The translations under genes were made by a program, and so were the position numbers. 21,168 nt of DNA from a virus, in IMG/VR virus record IMGVR_UViG_3300037245_000218, positions 1-21,168 of that record; one strand, given 5' to 3'. Below the pieces are notes generated by a model. That model searched no databases. It worked only from the letters and a program-made list of their open reading frames with translations, and was not told the origin of the DNA. Of this stretch, positions 15,082 to 21,168 are shown piece after piece (positions within the stretch are counted from its first letter, which is position 1; each line of letters starts with the position of its first letter).

Positions 15082-17513
15082 CTTGGATTGAATTCTGCGA
15101 AATCAAACCCATCCAAACTATCCTCGTTTGATTCAAAATTAATCGGAGGTAAATTATTTTTACGTTGGTTAATCATTTTAGATTGTTCTGTATTTGCTTG
15201 GCTAATTCTTTTAGACTTTGCATCTTCCTTTCCAACCTCTCTATCTTTTAACCCTCTATTGTTTAACTCAGCTAACTGCATATTCAACTCGAACTCTTTG
15301 TCCATCAATTGAGATTTTAGCATAGCTTCGTTTTTCATTTTCTCTATTTCAAATGCAATATCAGCTTGACGGTATTCCATCTTAGCACGAGTCTCCATCT
15401 GCAGTTTTTGCATAGCAGTTTCTTGTGCCATCTTCTGTTGCTGCATAAGTTGTTGAGACTGCATTGCCTGTTGAGACATTTGCATCTTCTCTTCTCTTTC
15501 TTGTTTACCAATTCTTTTTAATTTTAGTAATTGGTTTGCAAGTTTGATATTTTTTATTTCTCTAATATCAATAGCATCCTCAAGATTTATATCGCTCTTA
15601 GATAAAGCCATTTGAATATTCTGTTCAAGCTGCTGCTTCTGTTCTTCGTCAGGAGACAGTTCAATGAATATACCAAAGTCATAAATATATAAATCTGCAA
15701 TATCATTTAATATTGATACATTATACTTTCCTATTTGATTTATGAACTCTTCTTTAAAATCTGCATACTGAAGAATATCTGCAACCCTGTATGTTAAAGC
15801 CTCTGCAATACTTCTATAAATATACAAGCTTCCTTCTAAGATATGTCTAGTCGCTACATTAGAATTTAATGCTGCCATTTTCTGTAAGCCAACTAAAGAA
15901 TTAGGGTCCGGCATAGAACCGTCTCTTGCTTCATTTAATCCTGTAACTAATCTAATTTGATTTAGATAATGATTATAGTTAGCAATTAACATCTGTGTTT
16001 TTGATGCACCTGAACTTGACTGAAGTTCTTTAATAGGTACTCTTCCTTGGTTGTAATCTCCGTCTTGAGTATAACTTCTACCAATAACAGAACCTGTTTG
16101 GAAATATAATCTTAAAGCATCTTCGGGATTATAAGCATTACCTGTCCCGAGGTCCACTTCATTTAATCCATCAGCATCTATGAATACACCATCAGGTACA
16201 ACTCTAGATATAACTTGTTGTAGCTTCAAGTGTGTAACCTGAATTAAATCAGCAAAAGGAATCATTCTTCTAACTAAAGATTCAATGGCACCTTTATACA
16301 TTCTTGGTGCTACTGCTACATAATTAGGAATAGCGTGTTGAGTTGCAGATTGTGGTCTAACCATATTCTCCATCAACTGCCACTTCAAAACTATGTTGGT
16401 TCCCATAACCATAACACCTTCATACCAAACGTCAATAGTCTTAGATACCTTTTCAAAGTTTTGTTCCTCCTGCATTTCAACAGGTGGATTGAATTGGTCA
16501 TCCTTTTCAATCATACTAACGTTACCGTTGTCTTTTACTTTTCTTTTATAAACTACCTTCTTTGTAGTTTTGTAATTAAAGTACATAACTGTGGCAGTAT
16601 CTTTATAGAATATATCATTCTCATAAAACTGTGCAGTATTATAATAGTCATACCAACTCTGAGAGTATTGTGATATTTCCTCTAAGTCTTTGTTGTCTAG
16701 TGTAGGGTCTATCTTTACTAATTCAGTAATAGGTAATGTTTTAATTTCCCCCCAATAAAAACAATCTTTAAAGTGTGGGTCTTCTGTATAGCTATAAACA
16801 ATATTAGCCGGGTCAACGTAATCAACCTTAACACCTGCTCCGGGTAAGAACTCGTGTTTAGCACAAGATATTCCTATAACTGCTAAGTCATAATCCAATC
16901 TTTTTCTAGTATCGTTATATTTATTAGATTCAAACAAAGTGCTAATGGCTTCCTCCTCTGCTATTTCAATAGCAGGTTTGTAATTCATTTGCATATAAAG
17001 TTTTAGTTCTTCATCTGAGTTTGGAAGTGAATCAGGTTCAACGGTAAAAGGATTAGCACCTGTCTTTTTTTGTATAGTTTCGAGCATAGGTTTAGCTACC
17101 ATTTGCCCTTCTACCATTTGCTGATATTTACTTCTCTTAGATTGAGACAATGCATCTTGAGCATATGCCTTAACGTGAAACTCACGGTCTTGCATCCCGT
17201 TAACTACAATGTCTACGAACTTAGGTAGAACGGGTACAGGTGTCCAATCTAAATTTAGATAAGACAAATCTCCGTCTACTGCTAATTCGTTTTTATATTT
17301 TCCTGTGGACTGTTCTCCTCTTGCATATAATCTTAAACGGTTAAAATCCCTCCATTGATTATAATATCTACATTGATTCCCATCCTTTTTGAACCATTCA
17401 TATTGAATAGCTTGACCAATTTGTAACCCGAATTCGACAGTTTCTTTCTCTGAATCAGATACAAATTGACTTGGAAACCCTGTAGATGATATGTTTATGT
17501 TTACGTTTTTCAT
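15078..17513 (-). CDS. Portal protein
   Basis: The 811-aa protein is encoded directly after the large terminase, overlapping it by 4 nt (ATGA). It has the size and patterns of crAss-like portals. The N-terminal wing domain includes NLDWTPVPVLPKFVDIVVNG (87-106). A core region includes VAVAPRMYKGAIESLVRRMI (399-418) and VTHLKLQQVISRVV. A conserved-looking helical stem region reads VTGLNEARDGSMPDPNSLVG (523-542) followed by LQKMAALNSNVATRHILE. After about residue 655 comes a long coiled coil rich in Met and Gln (MSQQAMQSQQLMQQQKMAQE, 678-697) and then a polar tail. The protein should form the dodecameric ring at the special vertex through which DNA is packed and released, with the coiled coil forming a barrel into the head. 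Identification is by family pattern and order. Confidence 0.82.
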   Translation of the reverse strand: MKNVNINISSTGFPSQFVSDSEKETVEFGLQIGQAIQYEWFKKDGNQCRYYNQWRDFNRLRLYARGEQSTGKYKNELAVDGDLSYLNLDWTPVPVLPKFVDIVVNGMQDREFHVKAYAQDALSQSKRSKYQQMVEGQMVAKPMLETIQKKTGANPFTVEPDSLPNSDEELKLYMQMNYKPAIEIAEEEAISTLFESNKYNDTRKRLDYDLAVIGISCAKHEFLPGAGVKVDYVDPANIVYSYTEDPHFKDCFYWGEIKTLPITELVKIDPTLDNKDLEEISQYSQSWYDYYNTAQFYENDIFYKDTATVMYFNYKTTKKVVYKRKVKDNGNVSMIEKDDQFNPPVEMQEEQNFEKVSKTIDVWYEGVMVMGTNIVLKWQLMENMVRPQSATQHAIPNYVAVAPRMYKGAIESLVRRMIPFADLIQVTHLKLQQVISRVVPDGVFIDADGLNEVDLGTGNAYNPEDALRLYFQTGSVIGRSYTQDGDYNQGRVPIKELQSSSGASKTQMLIANYNHYLNQIRLVTGLNEARDGSMPDPNSLVGLQKMAALNSNVATRHILEGSLYIYRSIAEALTYRVADILQYADFKEEFINQIGKYNVSILNDIADLYIYDFGIFIELSPDEEQKQQLEQNIQMALSKSDINLEDAIDIREIKNIKLANQLLKLKRIGKQEREEKMQMSQQAMQSQQLMQQQKMAQETAMQKLQMETRAKMEYRQADIAFEIEKMKNEAMLKSQLMDKEFELNMQLAELNNRGLKDREVGKEDAKSKRISQANTEQSKMINQRKNNLPPINFESNEDSLDGFDFAEFNPR

Positions 17514-19738
17514 CTAATTATTTCGCTATATTTACCCTTATTACTATACCTTGCAAAGTTAACCTTTATTTTTGAAACTTTTTTCTCAGGTAAATAGAGG
17601 TGTTTCTGCGTTGCCATAATAGCCAACCCTGAACTTATTGATGCATCAAACTTAGTTCTGTTACTAATATCGAACTTTGCCCAATCCTCTAAGGTCCTAA
17701 TAAAAACCATATCTCCCATCTCCATATCTTCCTTCATCCCTATACTGCTTTCAATATAAGACTCTATTGCAGATGCGTGTGCTTGTTTCACATCCTCACT
17801 AGAGTTAGGTATACCTCCCAATTCCTTTTCTGTTTTAGATAACTTTGTATAAATCTTGTCAGGTCTATTCATACAGAAATTTCTGTACCCCCTGTTTTTA
17901 AAATGATATAACAATCTAGGTTTATTATTCTCTACCAATATTGGCATACCATAAAACACACAAGCTTTTAATACATCTTCAAAAAATATCTCAGCAGTCT
18001 GTGGTCTTGCTACATATTCTAAAAAGAATTCATTACTTGGTGCCTCATCCATATTAAACATAGTCTTACCGTGAAGTGCTCCGTTAGAACCACCACCACC
18101 AACTACACCTGATATGTCATAACTATCACATCCAAAGGCACCTATATGATTATTGCCCGGATATTTTAGTCCTCTTTTTTCTATTACATTATTTTGCAAC
18201 GATGCATTTGGAGTCCAAGATACATAAAATCTACCTCTATTATCAGGGGAAAAAATTACCTTAGAATCTTTTACACCATTCTGCCAACTTAAATTTCCAC
18301 GAGTAACGTGCTGCTGAATGATTAATGAATCATTATAATCTATTTGTTGGTATATCTTTGTGAGATTAAATATTGATTGTTTGCTTTCATCTCTAAATGC
18401 GTGAGACTCAGTTCTTGGGAACTGTCTATAATATTCATTCAATGCATCAGGGTCTTGTTTAAGTGAAGCTACTTCTGCTTCCCAATAATCAATAGCACCC
18501 TGTTTTATCATTTCATTGTCGATTCCTAGCACAGGTTTTTTAGGAGTATTAAAAACAGGCATTCCATACCTATCTATAAACCCCTCCATATTCCATTCCA
18601 TTGGGATAAAAAGTGAATACATTCCACTTTTGGTTTGACCATTTGCATTTCGTGTTCCCGAATAAGAATCTGTATATAATTTTTTAAAGTTGCTACCTCC
18701 TTTGTCTAAAGCATTTGACGTAGAACCCATCATACATTTGCCAATAACTTTACTACCTAATCGAAGACAAGTCTTTGTTACTCTCCAATTGTTTAATATG
18801 TTATTTGGTTTTATCCATTTACCACTTTCATCGTGAACTAATAATAATAATTTCTCACCATCATAACTATTGTCGTCTGTATTTTTCCAATCAATTGTTG
18901 TATCCAAACCATACAACTCATCTTCAGTTGTATCATACATATTTTTCTTTGTAATCTTAGCAGCAGGTATTCTAAAAGCTAATTCTGTTTTAGGCTTATC
19001 CATACCATCCATAATTGGTTTGAAGAAAAATGGCAACCTACTATTAATTGGAACAACCTTATCTGTAAACATCTTCTTAGCATCAGAACCTGTCTTTGAT
19101 AGTATACCTACCCTAGAATCTTTTGCTAATGTACCTGTGTTAACACATTCGGATGATGACATAAAAGAAAACCCTGAACGTCTTATCTTTAAATAAATCA
19201 TACCGAAGCTTCTTTTGTCAGCCTTACAAGCTTCCCAATATAAATACAATATTCTGTTTGCTTCTCTGAAGTCAGGGTACCCAACATCTATGCTCGTCCA
19301 TTGAAGGTACATATAGTGTGCACCTGTAATATAGGTAGGTACTCCATTAGACATAAACCATAAACCTTGTTCTCTTCTATCGAACTCTGTCTCTACATAG
19401 TCTACCCATCTGTCTTTAAATTCAGAAGACATTTCATTCCATTGAAATATAGAGTTTATTTTATTTAATGCTTTAGGTATTTCGTTACGCTCCCAATACT
19501 GTTCGGACTTTGTTTTACTCCTAGAGTTTATTGTCTTAGGTGGTTTAGGTAGTGCAATACGAAGTCCTGATATCTCAATAACATTTTCAATCTGTCCGGT
19601 TTTAGATATAACAATAAAGCCATACTTCTCATTATAGCCATATAACCACGTTCTCGCCCTGTTCTTTGACGTTAAAACATTTTTTGGTACAATGCCTTCA
19701 AGATTAATGTATAAGTTATTTAGACCTTCGCTCTGCAA
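17510..19738 (-). CDS. terL: Terminase large subunit (ATPase and nuclease)
   Basis: The 742-aa protein shows both motor domains. The N-terminal ATPase has a Walker A-like loop of the terminase type (KIRRSGFSF, 184-192), a Walker B strand LLLLVHDE (297-304, Asp303-Glu304) and a coupling motif GSTSN (338-342). The C-terminal RNase H-like nuclease has acidic residues at Asp537 (AFGCDSYD), Glu603 (ILVENN) and Asp698 (TKFDASISSGLAIM). It pumps DNA through the portal and cuts concatemers. The reading frame has no ATG before residue 103 and is closed by a stop 8 codons upstream of the TTG at 19738. Because the N-terminal residues look like family sequence (GIVPKNVLTSKNRARTWLYG), I accept the TTG start. 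It overlaps the preceding gene by 23 nt, suggesting translational coupling. Confidence 0.92.
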   Translation of the reverse strand: MQSEGLNNLYINLEGIVPKNVLTSKNRARTWLYGYNEKYGFIVISKTGQIENVIEISGLRIALPKPPKTINSRSKTKSEQYWERNEIPKALNKINSIFQWNEMSSEFKDRWVDYVETEFDRREQGLWFMSNGVPTYITGAHYMYLQWTSIDVGYPDFREANRILYLYWEACKADKRSFGMIYLKIRRSGFSFMSSSECVNTGTLAKDSRVGILSKTGSDAKKMFTDKVVPINSRLPFFFKPIMDGMDKPKTELAFRIPAAKITKKNMYDTTEDELYGLDTTIDWKNTDDNSYDGEKLLLLVHDESGKWIKPNNILNNWRVTKTCLRLGSKVIGKCMMGSTSNALDKGGSNFKKLYTDSYSGTRNANGQTKSGMYSLFIPMEWNMEGFIDRYGMPVFNTPKKPVLGIDNEMIKQGAIDYWEAEVASLKQDPDALNEYYRQFPRTESHAFRDESKQSIFNLTKIYQQIDYNDSLIIQQHVTRGNLSWQNGVKDSKVIFSPDNRGRFYVSWTPNASLQNNVIEKRGLKYPGNNHIGAFGCDSYDISGVVGGGGSNGALHGKTMFNMDEAPSNEFFLEYVARPQTAEIFFEDVLKACVFYGMPILVENNKPRLLYHFKNRGYRNFCMNRPDKIYTKLSKTEKELGGIPNSSEDVKQAHASAIESYIESSIGMKEDMEMGDMVFIRTLEDWAKFDISNRTKFDASISSGLAIMATQKHLYLPEKKVSKIKVNFARYSNKGKYSEIIR

Positions 19739-19997
19739 ATCCTTGTTTAGTTTGTGTTTTACTTACTCCGTTTTCTAAAGAATCAATAGCTTCTTGTTCT
19801 GATTCTATTCTGCTTAATATTTCAAATGCATCCATAATACAAAGCTTCTTTGTCGCTGCTGCATTTTTTAATCTATCTGCCGACAAGTCATCCTCGGGGT
19901 CGTGCTTAATAATCGCTTCCTTCGCTACCTGTATCAGTTGCTCTACTGCCCTGTGACCTGCTTCTATTATTCTTAATTTTATTTCTTTTGATTTCAT
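19716..19997 (-). CDS. Candidate terminase small subunit
   Basis: This 93-aa protein lies directly upstream of the large terminase, overlapping it by 23 nt, the usual place for a small terminase. It is almost wholly helical by pattern: IKLRIIEAGHRAVEQLIQVA (6-25), an acidic turn HDPEDDLSADRL, and a second helix pair NAAATKKLCIMDAFEILSRI. A basic C-terminus (FAERRSK) follows. No helix-turn-helix can be assigned with confidence. Small terminases are poorly conserved, so lack of a match would not exclude the role. The ATG at 19997 has an A-rich upstream sequence. An alternative is that the protein is longer at the N-terminus, through slippage at an A8 tract in the overlapping 54-codon frame. I see the frame and position clearly; the function is inferred. 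Confidence 0.45.
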   Translation of the reverse strand: MKSKEIKLRIIEAGHRAVEQLIQVAKEAIIKHDPEDDLSADRLKNAAATKKLCIMDAFEILSRIESEQEAIDSLENGVSKTQTKQGFAERRSK

Positions 19998-20070
19998 TTC
20001 TAATACGCTTTGTTTTTTTTAATGGAATATCTTCATTCCATTCGTCTTCCCAATAAATATACTTACTCAT
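19906..20070 (-). CDS. Small 54-aa ORF overlapping the candidate small terminase
   Basis: An ATG at 20070 overlaps the end of the dioxygenase gene by 8 nt and opens a 54-codon frame ending in TAA at 19906. The first 24 residues look like real protein (MSKYIYWEDEWNEDIPLKKT) and fill the otherwise empty gap between two genes. The remainder lies in the shifted frame of the 93-aa gene and is basic and low in complexity (KRIRNEIKRNKIKNN). Eight A residues at 20020-20013 would, if one were skipped or miscalled, join the N-terminus to the frame of the 93-aa gene. So it could be a small separate gene, the true N-terminus of the small terminase, or chance. No function can be assigned. Confidence 0.4.
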   Translation of the reverse strand: MSKYIYWEDEWNEDIPLKKTKRIRNEIKRNKIKNNRSRSQGSRATDTGSEGSDY

Positions 20071-20635
20071 TTTTATAAAACATTACATAAACTATTCTAC
20101 CCTCTTCCCAACTAATGTTTGGATATTTACTATGAAAATAATTAGCAGGGTAAGAGATAAGTCTATTTGGTTTATATCCTACAACACTTTTTAACTCCCA
20201 CATATCTAAGTTGTTAGAATCATTTTTCAACATTTCATCAAACCCAAAGTTTGATATTTCAGTTGGCATTGATTCACCCATTTTTTTATGTGACCAAAAT
20301 GCAGTACCGTGTAAGTCTTTTGATTTAGATTCTGATAAATACAAAACTACTGCTCTATCGGGTTTTTCATTTTTTATAATAGTATCTGCGTGTATCCTCC
20401 AATCAGTATCAACCTTGTCAGTCGATACTCTAAAAAATTGTAACAAAGGTTTTACAGGCTTTCTCTCTATAAACTCTAACTCAAATGAAACTAATTCATT
20501 AAACGATTCACTACTTGGTTGAACCCAAAAAGACTTCTCTCCTGTATCCACCTCATTAAATTTATTACTATTCAAGTGATTCATTAATTGAATATAAGAA
20601 GACTCACTAAGAAAATTATCTTTTATGTATATCAT
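20063..20635 (-). CDS. 2-oxoglutarate/Fe(II)-dependent dioxygenase (prolyl-hydroxylase-like)
   Basis: The 190-aa protein shows the facial triad of the 2OG-Fe(II) oxygenase superfamily: His82 and Asp84 in WRIHADT, and His168 in ANYFHSKYPN. Arg180 (EGRIVYVMFY) is in place to bind the 2-oxoglutarate carboxylate. Surrounding strands (RAVVLYLSES, GTAFWSHKK, RLISYPANYF) fit the double-stranded beta-helix. Such enzymes couple decarboxylation of 2-oxoglutarate to hydroxylation of a substrate, often a protein side chain or a nucleobase. Phage versions are common in marine viruses, but their substrates are mostly unknown. It starts with ATG in a 4-nt ATGA overlap with the preceding chaperonin-like gene and lies just before the packaging genes. 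A virion or host protein target is plausible; the sequence does not say which. Confidence 0.82.
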   Translation of the reverse strand: MIYIKDNFLSESSYIQLMNHLNSNKFNEVDTGEKSFWVQPSSESFNELVSFELEFIERKPVKPLLQFFRVSTDKVDTDWRIHADTIIKNEKPDRAVVLYLSESKSKDLHGTAFWSHKKMGESMPTEISNFGFDEMLKNDSNNLDMWELKSVVGYKPNRLISYPANYFHSKYPNISWEEGRIVYVMFYKNE

Positions 20636-21168
20636 AGTTTCATAGTAATCTGATGGTCATACATTCTATAAAGCTTTTCCCCGTCAATATTAAACTCATA
20701 TTCACTATCAGGTTTAAAAGTAACTTTGGTTCCTTCGTTAACACCTTGACTAATTAAATATTTGTTTGGGTATTTAACTATTCCAACCAATGGTTCTTCT
20801 TTAATGTTTTTATAAAGATACGAATCTTCAGGTTTTGTAGGTTTAATGAAACAATACCTATCTACTGCATTCCAATTTTTACCATTGTGATACGCAAAGA
20901 ATTGCTCAGGTTCAACAAAGAACAAGTCATCTTTAAAGTAGCTACGTCCACTTTGCTGATTACCTTTCATATCATTATAGTACTTGAAAACATTATGGTG
21001 TACTAACAAAAAATCTCCCACCTTTATTGGACCTTTATATCCAAGGGGGAGTTCTATTACTTCTGCTTTTCGATTTGAAAATCTAAAATCTTCCTGAGAC
21101 GTACTTACAATAAAGTCTATCCCACCAATATTTTTTGTGTTATTATACCTTTTACCTTTTACAGGTTT
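20632..21168 (-). CDS. GroES-like co-chaperonin candidate (N-terminus beyond the window)
   Basis: The frame is open from the right edge to a TGA at 20632 (178 codons visible); the true start lies upstream. A GTG at 21021 is in frame but falls inside conserved-looking sequence (IELPLGYKGPIKVGDFLLVH), so it is not the start. Two GroES-like patterns are seen. The first (visible residues about 37-105) has PIKVGDFLLVHHNVFK, an insertion, then VDRYCFIKP. The second (about 125-178) has LVGIVKYPNKYL, VNEGTKVTFKPDSEYEFNID and GEKLYRMYDHQITMKL, like the GroES end where a glycine turn leads to the last strand. Phage co-chaperonins such as T4 gp31 help GroEL fold the capsid protein. The call is from pattern only; another beta-barrel protein is possible. 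The stop overlaps the dioxygenase start by 4 nt. Confidence 0.5.
   Translation of the reverse strand, partial: KPVKGKRYNNTKNIGGIDFIVSTSQEDFRFSNRKAEVIELPLGYKGPIKVGDFLLVHHNVFKYYNDMKGNQQSGRSYFKDDLFFVEPEQFFAYHNGKNWNAVDRYCFIKPTKPEDSYLYKNIKEEPLVGIVKYPNKYLISQGVNEGTKVTFKPDSEYEFNIDGEKLYRMYDHQITMKL

Noticed and set aside
17554-17561. TAACTTTG upstream of the portal start
   Set aside because: It lies inside terminase coding sequence, encodes plausible terminase residues, and the portal gene overlaps the terminase by 4 nt, so coupling explains its expression.
20632-21021. Start of the chaperonin-like gene at the GTG at 21021
   Set aside because: The frame stays open to the right edge, and the residues before the GTG (IELPLGYKGPIK) fit the GroES-like pattern, so the GTG codes for an internal valine.
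1-21168. tRNA genes, CRISPR arrays, insertion sequences, attachment sites
   Set aside because: Reading both strands I found no cloverleaf, no regularly spaced repeats, no transposase or integrase and no terminal inverted repeats.

Overview
This window reads as the structural late region of a tailed bacteriophage with a podovirus-like virion, probably infecting a marine member of the Bacteroidota such as a flavobacterium. Every gene I accept lies on the minus strand, so transcription runs from the right edge (21168) to the left edge (1). The host inference rests on four things: AT-rich sequence, A-rich leaders without Shine-Dalgarno motifs, TAnnTTTG promoter-like elements in intergenic gaps, and a gene set and order resembling crAss-like phages and related marine Bacteroidota podoviruses. 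No integrase, replication, lysis, tRNA or CRISPR feature is visible. Genes are tightly packed and often overlap by 4 nt; no stretch longer than about 100 bases lacks a gene.

In transcription order, the right end (about 21168-19716) holds a GroES-like co-chaperonin candidate cut by the window edge, a 2-oxoglutarate/Fe(II) dioxygenase joined by an ATGA overlap, an unrecorded 54-codon ORF, and a 93-aa candidate small terminase. Next come the packaging and head genes: large terminase (TTG start), portal, acidic scaffold-like protein and major capsid protein. A conserved-looking protein of unknown function (251 aa) follows.

The tail block follows: two connector/ring proteins, a 1559-aa tail stabilization or 'muzzle' protein, a cysteine-rich 385-aa tail protein and a 278-aa tail protein. 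The left end holds a 137-aa GNAT-fold protein, a 274-aa protein resembling T7 gp14 and a very large protein that runs off the left edge. The order gp12-like, GNAT, gp14-like, large protein parallels T7 genes 12-13-14-15/16, so I read the left end as an ejection-protein cluster.

Regulation is visible as punctuation. A weak hairpin plus a TAnnTTTG element lies between portal and scaffold. A very strong terminator follows the capsid gene, and a second strong terminator follows the 251-aa gene and is itself followed by another TAnnTTTG element. This would set scaffold and capsid apart from the packaging genes upstream and the tail genes downstream. Function calls come from motif recognition only, with no database search.
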